Source: Bursaphelenchus xylophilus (Eukaryota; Nematoda; Chromadorea; Rhabditida; Aphelenchoididae). From it: a DNA stretch of 64,000 nucleotides. The translations under genes were made by a program, and so were the position numbers. This document shows, piece by piece, positions 11,577-23,635 of this stretch. Position 1 is the stretch's first letter. Each line of letters starts with the position of its first letter. A model generated the notes under the pieces. It was not told where the DNA came from and made no database searches. It saw only the letters and a program-made list of their open reading frames with translations. Where the stretch lies: positions 3,286,001-3,350,000 of the forward strand of contig CAJFCV020000006.1 of NCBI GenBank assembly GCA_904066235.2, given 5' to 3'.

Positions 11577-12094
11577 TTACCGCCGCGAGTCGTTTGGGTG
11601 CCTCCATGTTGCTTTCAGAATTTCATAATAAAGAATATTGCTTTGGTCTTGGCCGATGATCTTTGCTGGCTCAGCACACCTCAACAGCGGGAAATCCTTG
11701 TAGACCGCGTTCCGCAGTTGCGGAAATTCTTGAAACATAATTACCGTCGAATACCAGCAATAAATATTCGCGATGTTGAACATGATCTAAAATAACCAGA
11801 CATGTATAAATATAAATAGAATTACGTACAGTCAGCATCAGTGACAGCCAAGGATGGTCTTCATCATAACCAAGAACAAAGTAAATGTAACAAGTGAGAA
11901 TCACAAATGGGCCAATCCCTGCGATGCCAACAAAAAAGGCCTTGACCAAACGTCGAAGGTAGGACATGGCTGCCGTGATTTGGCGGGTTTCATAACTTTC
12001 GGAGAGCGATTTGTGCTGGATTTTTCGGATTTTTTTAGACAACGAATTGAACACCTGAAAATAGACACGCGATTTTTGCTTCATACGCGTATTT

Positions 12095-12338
12095 ACTGAT
12101 CCAGCGGCGAAAAAACGTGCCATTTTGCATCCGGGAAGTATCAAAAATGTAGCAAAATACCTCCCTCTCCAACTAAAAACCCCGATTTCAAAAGCGCGCC
12201 CGCTCTTTTTGTGGGGAAAATAGCTCGCCCTTCAAAACGGAGTTTTTTAGTTGTAGAGGGAGGTATTTTGCTGCTTTTTTGATACTTTCCGGAAACAAAA
12301 TGGTACGTTTCTTACCACTGGATTAGGTTCGTCATTGT
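12095..12338. mobile_element. TA-flanked MITE family, copy A (left end truncated)
   Basis: Inverted arms containing 'gatccag(t/c)ggc', 'gcatccgggaagtatc' and 'gcaaaatacctccctctcc', mirrored to about 12338 (cactggattaggttcgtca). Lies in the sreC intron between 12054 and 12526. The same family occurs at 12974, 16554, 49035 and 63908. Confidence 0.75.
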
Positions 12339-12973
12339 AAAATCATACCGAAAAATCTTTTCTTCTGATAAATTTTTATGCACATTTTCCACAAAAAGCC
12401 AAGACCGGGTTGGCTAAATTTTTTGTTCCGCCTTGGAAGAAACCTTTTGTAAGTCGCATGCTTGAGGGTGGTAAGGCAGGAATGTGGTATTTTTGCGATC
12501 CCAAAGAATTCCTCGTTAAACTTACGTAAATCGCATAAAAAATCCCACACACCGCCGCCGACTATACGAAAGCAATTCCAGGAATATACTTGTCTACCAT
12601 CGTCATCTTCCTTAGCCTTCCATCCAACTCCAATGTGGAAGTTTTCCATATGAAAACGCTTCGAACAATAAAAACGAGAACCGATATTGCCAAAGCGACG
12701 CCTACAATCTTATGTCCCACCGTAGCGCTTTCCTTTTCGTACGTTGCTTTGCGCTTGAACGCAATTGTCCGCTCTATTCCAATCAACAGAAATTTGACGT
12801 CGAACACGAAATTCATGAGTTGAGAGACGACCATTAGTGTGTGGAAAATTATGCAGGGAATTTTATTTCCATCAACGTATCTCACCGCCTCTGACGGAAT
12901 AAAGTTTGCGACGGCGTGGACAGTCGATAAGAAGGAGTAGAAAATTGCTTCGGTTTCCTGCGACGACAAAATA

Positions 12974-13372
12974 CAGTAGTGGACCAGTGGCAAAAAACGT
13001 ACCGCTTTGCAGCCGGGAAGTATCAAAAACGCAGCAGAATACCTCTCTCTCCAAGTGAAAATACTCCGATTTCAAAATGCGCTCTCTCTTTTTGTGAGCG
13101 CGCCCTACAAAACAGCGTTTTTTAATTGGAGAGGGAGGTATTTTGCCACATTTTTGGTAGTTCTTTTGCGAGGGAAATGGCCCTTCAAATAGGAGTTTTT
13201 TTAACTTGGATAGGGAGGTATTTTGCAACATTTTTGATAGCTCTTTTTGTGAGGGAAATAGCCCTTCAAAGAGGAGTTTCTTGCTTGGATAGGTAGGTAT
13301 TTTGCAACATTTTTTGATACTTTCCGGATGCAAAATGCTACGTTTTTTGCCACTGGATCAGGTACGTCACTG
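12974..13372. mobile_element. TA-flanked MITE family, copy B
   Basis: Starts CAGTAGTGGACCAGTGGC and ends GGTACGTCACTG with TA on both outer sides. The right arm has been partly duplicated in tandem (three 'ggaggtattttgc' type blocks, about 13133-13330). It lies in the sreC intron between 12957 and 13445. Confidence 0.75.
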
Positions 13373-13601
13373 TACGACTCTTAACGCCGTCGAATGATTG
13401 TAAAACGAAGGCGTTCTACACTCAAAAAAAGAAAAGAAACCTACCAAAATCACCTTCAGATTGGGATTTATCGTAGCTAGGCGATGCAATTTGATAGCAA
13501 AATAAATATTCAACGTCAAATTTGGAATCGCCAGTGAAAGTTCGAAGATGAACAAGGCATAGCGTACCTCTTGGAGGGGGAATTTCCACATAAATAAAGT
13601 T

Positions 13602-14641
13602 CTGAAAATTTTGGTAGAAATGAGATAAAATAAAGCTCACTGACGAAGGGGGAAAGCTATTAACATAAAGTGGGTTTCTTTCTCAATTACATACAACCTG
13701 CTCACCCTTAGCAGGTTGTAGTTTCCGATAGCGTGGAAGCCAGAAGGCAGACGCCGATACAATCTTGCCTACTATAATATATAAAATGTGGCTTTAATTG
13801 AGGAGAAAATAAAGTCTGTAGCTGTGAAAGTTTCGTATAGCTATAACAAGGGAATTACTCCAAGTGCAGAGTTTCGTTGAGCTTTCCACTATTGTCGGGT
13901 TTCAAAAACAAACTTTTGAAGGCCGATTTTTAGCGGCCGAAACGTCAGCTTACTGCAACATTGGTATGTTACAGTAAGCCGAACGAGTCGACACCACATT
14001 TTTGAAAATGGAAAAAATATGTGATGACATAAGTATCTGCCATTTTCTGAACGTCTGTATTTTCATTACTCATTTTTGGAGGATTACTGTAGAGCCAAAA
14101 AATTGTAAAAATAACTGTGTTAACGGCCGAAGCGGGTAATGCTGTTTTGCCAATGGGCTTTTAAGCCAAGTACGGTCATATCAAAGCAAAAAACATGAGA
14201 TCGAATTTTTCCTCCACATAAACCGCGTTAAATTTCATCAAAATCTGAGACTTTTTGCTCGCAAAATTAAGTTCACTTCCATTCCGTTTTCGACTTTTTT
14301 TATAAAACGATCGATAAAATAAACGTCGTTGAAGCCAAAAAACTTATCCAATCGTAAAATCACAACTAAAAATTCCAAAAATTAACCGTCAATTTCAAAA
14401 TGAAAACAATTTATTTTTGAAACAACGAAGACCCGTCGGACAATCTCGAAGTGCAGGAATGAGCAAATAGTATTGTAACAAAGGTCGCTAATCCATTACA
14501 AAAAGACATAAATATTTTTCGTTAAAACAATCGCTAAATGGATCAAAAAATAAAGCTAAATTAAAAACTACTGAGAGCAATTCACAAAATAAAAGATTCT
14601 TGAATTTGTATTTTGCATTTGGAACAATCTTGTTGAGGGTT
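13602..14641. other. non-coding spacer between sreC and the MADF gene
   Basis: Contains a lone left end of the CAAGGGAA-type foldback family at 13847, preceded by TAA; no matching right end was found. It also contains the likely 3' region of the MADF gene, with an AATAAA on the minus strand near 14410-14415. Nothing else is supported. Confidence 0.4.
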
Positions 14642-17600
14642 TTAGACGGTGCCTTGAGGTTCGATCGGGTGTTTCCTGGGGCGTCCGCGTTTGGCGCGGG
14701 GTTTCTCGGTAGACGGAGTGGAAGTTGGGTCATTTCGGCGGATTTGAGGGGTCTGAAAATCGGGGAAATCAGTAAAATTATTGCAAGAAAGGTATAAAAA
14801 AATAATTAAAATAAAAAAAATTTAAAATACGCCTAAACCATCAATTTTTAAATATTTTAGGTAACAAAAATGCCCAAAATACAAAAATCTTAATTTGGCA
14901 GGCTGCGCCCGACAATTTTCAAAAAAAAGGTAAAATACGGCAAAACTAATACGACAGCCTTCATTTGAAAAGAATTTCATTAAAAAAATTTTTTTTACAT
15001 ATCAAAAACTCAAAAAATCGCAAAATTATTAAAAATTTCAAAAGTTGCGCCCTAAAAATTGTAAAATACGGGGTCTAAATTAAATCCAGTTCACTTTTTT
15101 TATGCGGCCTAATAATCTAACTTTTAAACGTAAACTTCATAAAAAATCAAAAAAAAAATTCAAAAATCCTCGGCAGGGTGCGCCCGACAAATTTTTTGAA
15201 TTCGGCAAGCTGCGCCCTGAAAAAAAATATCCGACCCAAAAATCAATCGTAAAACTCCTTACCGTGTCTACTTCCTCCTTTTCCACATGATTTCCAAGTT
15301 TGCTTTCGTCCAAGTTTTCGACAGCCTTCCTTTTGGCCGCGCGACTACTTGGCTCGGCCATATCCACAGTCAGCCTCTTCAATTCGTTGTTTGGTTTGGG
15401 CTGGCTTCCATTTAGGCTCCTTGTTGGTCTTCCATGTCGAATTTCATCAATTTTTCGGGCAACTTCCGACCGTCTTTGCGCCGATATTGCCTTAGCCTCC
15501 TCTGATTTCTCGCCGGCTCCGAAGCCGTTCGTTTGCGGGGATCCATTTCCATTGCAGCTGCTGCTTTCCGCCTCTATTCCCTCGTCGGCCTCCAAGGCGG
15601 TGCTGGTTTGACTTTGATCGGTGTCCAATGAATTCTGGCTAGGTAAAAGTTTGGGTTTTGTGGGGGTGACCTGCGGACTCTTCGAGGATTTCTCCTTCTT
15701 TCCAATATTCAAATTCTCACTTGGTGAGACGAATTTCTCTTCAATTCGTGGTTGTTTCAGCGGGATTTCGGTGGTGCGTTCCATCGGCTCTTCCGGGTAA
15801 TCGTCTTCGGGAATTGGACCGGCCAAAGTCAGACTTTGTTGGCTTCGCGTCCATCCGGAATGTGCGTCATAAACGCGCGTGTTCCATTTCACGTGGACTG
15901 GCGCCTCCTTCGCAGCGTTTGTAATGTTCAAGAGGTTCTGCAAATGGCCGAATCTTCGCTCCACGGGCAGTTGATTCACAGTGCTCGCCAAAATTCGAAA
16001 CATGGCCAGTTGATCCGGATTTTCGGTGAAAAATTTGGAAATCGCGGTTATATCCGGGTTCTCCGGAGGCGGCTCCGGCTTCGGTGTGGGCTCTCGCACC
16101 TCCGGCAAAACTGGCTCGGGGATCTTGTCGGTCTGCGCCTCGGAATCGACCATCTCCGGCTTCGGTGGCTCCGGAGTTTTCTCTTTTTCCGGGATCGGCG
16201 TTGGTTGCTTTGGCTCCACCTCCATTGGCTCTTCAACTGGCTTCTCCGAGGGCTCCTTTTCACTTCGAACCGGTGATTTTGGCGATGAAACTGGGCTGGG
16301 TGTGGACTCGGAACTCGGTGTGGGAGAGGCCGATATTGTGATTGGCTGCGCCTCCTCGCGGCCGGTTTGGTAAAAGGTTGAGGTCCTTGGGCTGAAAAAA
16401 AAATTAAAAATTTTCAAAGACTCATTACAATGTTTCAAAAAATTGAAAAAATAAATGTTAGGGTATCCAAATGCAGTGACGGAAAATGTTTCTTTTTGAA
16501 TAGAATAGATGGAAAAAAATAATTTCAGAGTTTCGGAAAAGCCAAATTTCATACAGTGGCGGACCTAATCCAGTGGCAAAAAAACGTACCATTTTGCATC
16601 CGGGAAGTATAAAAAATGTAGCAAAATACCTCCCTCTCCAAGTAAAAAAAAAACTCCGATTTGAAAAGCGCTCTTTTTGTGAGGGAAACTCCCTTCAAAA
16701 CGGAGTTCTTTAGTTGGAGAGGGAGGTATTTTGCAACATTTTTTGACACTTCCCGGATGCAAAACGTTACGTTTTTTGCCACTGGATTAGGTCCGTCACT
16801 GTTTGATACTTCGCTTTTCCAAAACTCCAAAAATTTTTTTGACTTATTCTAGACTAAAAAAATCATTTTCCGGCGGTTAGAATTTCGACATTGCATAAAT
16901 ATTGTACTTGACCTACTCTGCCAACGAAGAACGATCCACAAACGAAAGGGCCTTCAAGAACGTTGGTTTGACGGCATTTTCGTGCTTGTTGAACTGCACT
17001 TTGATTTCGGTATATTTCTTTTGCAGACGGTCAAATGTTGCCAACACCCATTCGGCTAAAACAATATTTAATAAAATCAAAATTTCAGTAAAAAATAAAA
17101 AAAATTTTTAGTTTAAAAGCCAATATCAAATTCTTCGACCCTCAACTTACGTGAAACATCAAACTGCGGCTTCATTTTCTCCGCCACCGACTTAAAAATC
17201 GCCTCTCGACCTTGCCTATCCATGGGAGTTAGTGTCCTTTTATAAATCGTCTGTTCGTCCCGCAAAATCTCGATTAACTTGTATTCCTTATCCGTAAGGG
17301 CGGGATCCGCGATCAGGACTTTGCCTAGCACCTTGTCGGAGAAGTTGATAGTCAGCGATCTGTATTTTTCATCAGTTTTCAGGATTTTCACAACATCTCC
17401 GGTTTCATCAATACAGGCCTCATCTTTTAGGCCCTCAGGGACTAACTGAAACAAAATTATGAGTTATTTTGGAAAATACGAAATTTTAAAATACGTACTT
17501 CAAAAAAATCAAAAAAAAAATTTTTAATCGTAATAAAAAAATTTAAATTATATTATCCATGTTTTTTGGATGCCAAAAAAATTTAATCCTTGCGTCAACG

Positions 17601-19551
17601 CATCTAAATTTCATTCAAATAGAAATAACTAGCTAACAGGGGAAGTACCCCAAGTGCGACGCTCAGATTTTGATGAAACTTGGCACAAATTTAGAATGTT
17701 TTTTTCCAAGACATATGCGAGAATCCTAGCTCGCGCTTTGCAGAAGCAACCGAGATTTTTAAATCGAAAGTCGGCGAAAATTTATGACTTTTTACCGAAT
17801 TTCGGCACGAAAAGTTTCATGCCTATTTCTATTGTAATGGGTAATGCCTCCACAAAAAATGATTTTTTTCCGTACGAAACTAGCGAAGTTACGGCCAAAA
17901 AGTGTTTTTCTCTCTGACCGCTCTCCGCGGTTAGCATGCTCTCTCGGCGGCAAAAATCGTTCGATATCTCGGCGGCGCCTGCAAAGCGCGAGCTAAAACT
18001 TTCAGGAATTGATACTTTGTTCATGACCAACGTGTGTGCAAAATTTAAAGAAAATCTGAGCGTCGCACTTGGGGTACTTCCCTTGTAAGTTTCTAGTTTC
18101 CATTATCAATTTACGAATAAAATAACCAAAAATTATATTATCCATGATATTGGATATCAAAATTTTGGTTTTCCTTCGATTTAAAAAATCCTTAACCTAC
18201 CTCAAAACAACTAAAAGAACCACTAATAGGTCTTTTCAAGTATATCCCAATATTTAAAAATCAAATTAAAGATTTTTTTGATACCTAAAAAACTTACCAA
18301 CTGTAAAATCCCATTGTCAAAAATATTGAACCCATTGGAAGCCTGGGTCAACTTCTTTACCACACTTTCCCTTCGAACAGTCGAGATCATCATCAACGAC
18401 CCAACTAATTTCTCAATCGCCGCCTTTTCACTGTCACTGGTGTTGGCCAATTTTTCGACAATCGCTTGGACGGAGCTGTGATCCACTGGCTGCAAACTTG
18501 GAGTAATAATTGTGTGTGTGGAGGAGTTTGTGACTCTGGGTCCATAGACGACCTAGAAAAATTTTGGGTTCAAATTTTGAACAAAAAAAAATTTTTTTTG
18601 TCAATTTTAAAATCGAAGAGTCAAATTGAACTTTTTAACTCACCTTCATGCCTTGTCCTGTACCCACAACTTTAGGAGGAGGTGTGGGTGGGATTACGAG
18701 CTCGTTTCCGGTATGAACAGTGTAGGATTTGTTGCGAATAGGCGCTGGAAGCGGCAAAGGCGGAGCTTGCGCCAATCCACGCATTCTGGCGATTCTTTTG
18801 AGGGTGTTCCTAAAAAAAGAAGTTGAAATACAAAAACTGGCAATTGCATACGGAAGCACGGACTTATTTTATCCCCAATTTTACCCCGATTTCCCTCGCA
18901 AAGACGAAGAACGCAGGGAGGAAAACTTGACCCAAACTGGAGGAAACGGGTCAAGTGTTCCGCTAGCTTTTGGAAGCGCGAAAATAAAAAGGAGGATGAC
19001 CAGTGAGTGCGGAAAACCGTTGTATTCCGCGGAAAACAAGCCACTTACTGATCCACCGTGCTCAATCCCCGCTCCAGGAAGTGTAATCGTTGATAAAACG
19101 GGGTGGGCTCGATTCGCCCCTCCATTCTCGTCATTTTTCTCGCCTCCTCGCGGTATTTCGCCTTGATTCCCTTGAAGATGGCGGCCAATTGTGGCCCACT
19201 GGTCTCCAAGCCCTCCGCCGTCATCTTCTTCGCAATCTCCGCGTACGAGTTGGACTTGAACTGGTTGTGCGCAAAGTTCTTGTCGTTGGGATCGTAGAAG
19301 CAGGGGTAGTCGGGCAGGATCTCGATGAAGCGCTCCTCCAGCGAGTTGCGCAGCAGGGCCGGCAGGTTGATCAACGACCGCTCCATGGCCATCTCGCTGA
19401 GCGTACGCTCGCCGGGCGGATAGCACGGCGACGGCGAGTTATTTTTCGTGGATGGCGGGGTATTTCGCGGGGAAATGGACGAAGTCCCCATGGCTTCGCG
19501 GAAAATCTCGAGCAGGTCCGGCTTTTGTTCCACATCGTCGTCTCCGAACAT
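14642..19551 (-). CDS. double MADF-BESS-like DNA-binding protein with C-terminal AT-hook
   Basis: Predicted nuclear DNA-binding regulator. Exons: 19551-19049, 18809-18644, 18552-18298, 17445-17151, 17055-16917, 16391-15263, 14752-14642. Every phase matches and all borders are GT-AG, giving 865 residues. MADF domain 1 is near residues 74-163 (DYPCFYDP start, FYQRLHFLE end). A second MADF is near 363-447 (IEILRDEQTIYKR, FLKALSFVD). Each is followed by a BESS-like helical piece, near 267-293 and 584-609 (ILASTVNQLPVERRF). A Pro/Glu/Ser-rich linker spans about 460-565, a basic patch AAKRK is near 810, and a KRGRPRKHP AT-hook is at 850-858. The ATG lies 17 nt after a tttgcag acceptor at 19568, suitable for SL trans-splicing or an upstream exon. 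Introns hold two MITEs. Confidence 0.85.
16554..16801. mobile_element. TA-flanked MITE family, copy C
   Basis: Compact hairpin: CAGTGGCGGACCTAATCCAG at 16554 is mirrored by a right arm ending GGTCCGTCACTG at 16801. Arms are about 95 bp. Inserted in the intron between MADF exons 16391 and 16917. Left flank is TA, right flank TT. Confidence 0.85.
17637..18085. mobile_element. CAAGGGAAGT-type foldback with TAA target duplication
   Basis: A 449-bp element in the MADF intron between 17445 and 18298. Ends CAGGGGAAGTACCCC and GGGGTACTTCCCTTG, with TAA at 17634-17636 and 18086-18088. The terminal arms are about 30 bp and include gtgcgacgctcag. The interior (caaagcgcgagctaaaac, ctctctgaccgc) is homologous to the element at 58955-59311. 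Confidence 0.85.
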
Positions 19552-19568
19552 TTTGCGGAGCTTTCGCC

Positions 19569-22500
19569 TGCAAATAGACCAAATTCTTCGAACTGATCGA
19601 TTCAAAAAAATATTTATTTTTTTTTGGGGGAAAATAATATTTTAGGTATAAAATCGCGTGGAAAATTTTTTTTAATAAAGAAAAAATATTGGTCTGATGA
19701 TTTTGCATAGGAACAGACGACTTGTCCGCAAAATCATACCGCAGAAAAAACTTTAGGGAGAAAAGAAAAGAAAACGCGTGGAAACTTGACTCAACCGAGC
19801 CAAGTGTTTCTCTCGACGAGTTGAATGATGAAATGAATGACTCAAATTACTGATAATCCAGATAGTTTTGGGCTCAAACGGAGTTAGAGTTAGGGAAATA
19901 TAAATTTTTAGGACCACTTTGTACCAAGTGGACCATAAATAATATAAGAAAATTAGTCACAAATTTAAGATGTATTATTCTACATAATAAGCGGTAACAA
20001 AAATTTCTGCAGATCAAAAAAGGTTTAACGATGAAAAGAGCACTTGGAAGGGTCTAATTTTTATTTCGAAATCAGTTTCCGGCGGACGAAAAAAGACAAA
20101 AGAAGCGGGGTTTTGTATAAAATTTTACGACATCTGACCGATGTCTGCACTAGTGCCGTAAAATATAAGTCGTAATAAAAAATTATGGCGGTAAAATAAC
20201 CAAAATCGGGGCACAGTAGATGTTGCTGTTTTTTGAAAATAAAAAAAAAAAAAAATAAAATTTATAGAGATTTTGGGAAGGATTTCGCACGCCGTATTTT
20301 ACAAAGATTAATAGAAGTCAAAATCAGCCGAGAAATATGAATTTTACCAATTTTTCTCTCTGCCCAACAAGTACAATATAAATAAACCTCCGCAAAATCC
20401 CAAAAATATCCGAAAAAATGGCTGCGGCCCTTTGCGAATTTTATCAAGGAAATTTCAACGCCAATTGATGGGGAGAATTTTTATACAACTTTTTTTGTGG
20501 GCAGAAACTGGCGAGGCGAGGGGTTCGAAGAGCGATCCCAATATTTTTTGCTCGCTCTCCGGCTGTTTCTCTCCGCTCCGCACACCTCTTCGTTCCGAAC
20601 TGAAAATTTTTTTATAAAACCCCATTGGAAAATTTTGGGAGACGTGTGAAGACCCAAGCGGAATTTGGCGGAGAAATTTTTTTATTGGAAATTAAAAAAA
20701 ATCAAATGAGAAAGTATAAATTGAAAAAAAAGTATTTTTTCTTTGCAAAATGTATTAACGAGTTGAAAAAATTTTATTTTTTAAATTCTGAATATTTAAA
20801 AAATAATACAAGATGGGACCTAAGGGCCGAAAAATTTTTAAAAATTTTGGCTCGGCTTTTTTTGAAGGCTCTAATTTTTTTGATCTAAATTTTCCAAAAT
20901 TACCCGCTGCTTTGTGGATTTGATGTTAAAAAAATTTGGTGATTCAAAAATTTATTTTGTGAAAAAATAAAAATATTTTTTCTTTTTTGTTTGCAAAATT
21001 TGATGTTATCATAAAAATCCCGACCTCTTAACGGGAAAAAAATGTTTTTTGATGCAAAGGAAAATCTCCGCCGAATTAAAAAAAAGTCTTGGCCACGGAC
21101 AATTTTCATAAATTCCGAATGCTTTTTTGGAATTCTAATGAATCATAAGTGTGGAACGTTTTTTGGCCAAACAAAGTTCGGAAAGAAATAAAAACAAAAA
21201 TAAAATTTTTCGCTTCGGCGGAGTCAAATTTTAGACTCTAGAATGCAAAAAATCATCGGGGTTAGTTTCCGCGGAAAAAGTAGCAGAAGAAATTTCGATT
21301 TTTGGGATTTTTGCGGATTTTTTGCTTCTGTGAAAGTTTGAGTCAAGATTTCTCCGCCGAAAATCAAAAAAAATGAGCCGCTTTTGTCATAGCAGATTTC
21401 CCAATCACATAAATTCCCAGAAATGTCGAAAAATCGCGAAAAAATCGACCAAAACTGGGCAGCATGGCCAGACCCGATGGGTTCGCGGTTAAGCAGCAGC
21501 GCTGAAGGATTCGTAGGCGAAGACCGAAGAGAATGGGGGGCGAAATCGAAAAATGGTGGAGGCGAGCGGCGAGAGAAAAAACGGAGGGGGGGGATGCCCT
21601 TCGAAACAGCCAGCGTCTGCGCTCCGCTCCACCACCGACTCGCCTCACTTCTTTCCATCGCACTCTGCTGACGCTCTCCGCACGCCCGCTGCCTCGTCCT
21701 CGGCTTCAGCGGACCAAAAAAAAAATTCTCCCCTCGCTTGCTTCGCGGCTGGGCACCGATTCGAGTCGGCCTTGGCGAGCGGACCCTCCAAAAGAATTGC
21801 CGGCACACGCGGAGAAAAGTTTTGTTCATTCGAGAAATCCGGAAGGATTTGGAGGAAATTTTGACGGAATAAAAAGTCAACCAAACACAGTCAACGACCA
21901 TAAAATGTAATTTAGCAGAGTAAAAATTGCGATCAAATTTTACGACAGATTTTTTTATAAAGGAAAATTGAATATTCGTCGCTAAGGAACGTCAAAGTCA
22001 TTCCTGATGGATATTTTTTGCTGTCCAAAGTTGTGAAGTCGGATTTCAGTGTCATCAAAAACTCTAAAAGAGATCAAACTGGGCTCAAATTTGATATCAA
22101 AAAGTATCATGGAGGCAGATAGACATTAAAATTTTATTTTGAGATTTGACCGCTAGGATCTATTTTATGTAGATTATATTCTTGTTGACTTGGAGTCGAA
22201 CCAGAAATTGAATCGGTCAAAGAAATCTTCAACTGAATATTTCTGTTGTGCCATTTTATAAAAACGTCCGAATGCAAACTTTACAGCGCTAGATTTTTAT
22301 TAAATTTTACATGCATGACGCTCTTAAGGCACATATAACTTTTTAGAAATTTTAGCCCTTGCTTCGCAAGCCCGGCTGTAATTTAAACGATCCTTGCAGA
22401 TGAGTGAGAGAGTCGTAAAATATAGATAATGGGCGGTGAGAATTTTTTTTCACTATGCATACGTTAATTTCGAATTCTGGGCAGAGTTCGAAGTTTTTTG

Positions 22501-23371
22501 GAATGCGCGACGTACAAAAAATTTCATCTTTCGGCCTATTTTCAGCTATAAAGTCTTGGTTATATTTACGAAGTGGTAGCTAGAAACGGTTGATTTTTAA
22601 ACGAAAATTCAGTCGAGATATCGCCAGATTTGATCATATCTGAGCGCAGAATTTTCCTGTAAAACGAAGCAAAGAAAATAGAATTTTGATTTATTTGAAA
22701 GCCACCAAGTGTAATAAAAATTTAAATAAATCCAAAAAAATGTCAAAAATCTCGCAAAGCCTGCTGTCATAAATAAATAGCACCAAGCTTAATCTCCGAT
22801 TTCGTGCGGTGGCCAAAAAACATGTGGATTTACCGTGAGAAGGCAGGAAGGAGGGCAAGTGGCGTTTTGAGAGCCAAACATGACACGAAATTTTCGCGCG
22901 TTTTAACGGTTTATTTTCTCTCTCACGTGAGACTTGACCAGAAACGGGGCAGGGGTCGGGTCTTCGAACCTTGCGCCGGCAATTTTTAAACGCCAGAAAA
23001 AAACGCTCTCGTATTCGGGTTAAGTTGGGCTGAGTTTCGGGATTTTTATGGGGGAAAGGATGAGGAATGAACATGAGTAATTTTGTTGTTGAAAATTGCC
23101 CGACTTTTTTATTTTTGTTTCAAAAAATCATGGTTAACTTTGGTAGCTATATCGTATTTTAAAGATTGGCTATTATGATGAGATTTAGAGCAGGTTAAGA
23201 AACACTTTTTTCTTGTGCTATGCAACAGTCGTTAAAAATTGTATGAAAAAATTTGAGATTTTTTGAATGAAAATTTCGGTCTTGCTCGAGGTAGTGTATA
23301 GTACAAGCTTTATTCAACAAATAAAAATTTCACATACATAATCGAGTCGAAGGAAATTCCAAGGGCAAAAT
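19569..23371. other. 3.8-kb non-coding region with GC-rich promoter-like patches
   Basis: AT-rich with many A and T runs. Three GC-richer patches stand out: about 20500-20600 (ctcgctctccggctg, ctccgctccgcac), about 21470-21800 (gcgctccgctccacc, cgctctccgcacgcc) and about 22840-22985 (tctctctcacgtgag). They could be upstream regulatory sequence or unspliced 5' leader of the MADF gene; this is inference. The small open frames in them show no domain or splice logic and are not called as genes. Confidence 0.35.
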
Positions 23372-23635
23372 TCAAGGCACGGATTCTTGATTATAATGGC
23401 TTGTGAAAGGACGTCTTTGAAGTTCGTCCAATTCTACAGCGTGAAGTAGCCCATCCTCCGTGGATCCGTCAGTTTTGAAGAAGAAATACAGTCCGTAAAC
23501 AACTACAGTTAGAGAATAAATAACTGGAAGAATAATGGCTCCAACAATCAGCTCGTAATGCCATAAAATGGTGGGAATTCCAACGCCAAGACCCAACCAA
23601 AGAATTGAAAACCACAAGTCTGCGGTTTTTGACAT
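23372..23635 (-). CDS. small two-pass membrane protein, 87 residues
   Basis: Single-exon frame from ATG at 23635 (MSKTADLW) to TGA at 23372. Two hydrophobic segments, about residues 8-27 and 31-53, are followed by a polar tail with acidic residues. An AATAAA on the minus strand at 23314-23309 lies about 60 nt after the stop, a good poly(A) signal. Family not recognised. It is the most downstream of three small same-strand membrane-protein genes spaced 0.7-0.8 kb apart; the spacing is wide for a standard nematode operon. A TTG in frame at 23644 is not needed as start. Confidence 0.55.
   Translation of the reverse strand: MSKTADLWFSILWLGLGVGIPTILWHYELIVGAIILPVIYSLTVVVYGLYFFFKTDGSTEDGLLHAVELDELQRRPFTSHYNQESVP

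Larger units (their letters stand above)
11577..13601 (-). pseudogene. Sre-like chemoreceptor (sreC) with an in-frame stop
   Basis: Third member of the Sre-like group, clearly older than the sreA/sreB pair. Exons: 13601-13445 (157 nt, phase differs by one base from its paralogues), 12957-12526 (432), 12054-11830 (225) and 11786-11577 (210, stop TAA). Motifs kept are 'IERTIAFKRKATYE', 'SLSESYETRQ' and the TWRHP tail. Reading through the second exon in the frame of its paralogues meets TAG at 12564-12562, where sreA has TTC; the codons before and after align without gaps. A GT right before it (TTC/gtatag) could act as an alternative donor but would remove most of a membrane segment. Two MITEs sit in its introns. 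No first exon was found. Most likely a recent pseudogene. Confidence 0.65.

Noticed and set aside
14488..14733. 81-residue minus-strand frame over the last MADF exon
   Set aside because: Wrong frame; the frame continuous with exon 15263-16391 gives the AT-hook and a stop at 14642.
15752..16276. 174-residue plus-strand open frame
   Set aside because: Antisense shadow of the Pro/Glu-rich MADF exon.
18729..19166. 145-residue plus-strand open frame
   Set aside because: Overlaps an intron and exons of the MADF gene on the other strand; no signature.
21224..21901. 225-residue minus-strand open frame
   Set aside because: Covers a compositionally biased GC-rich patch; Arg/Ser/Phe-rich translation without domains, and all frames are unusually open there.
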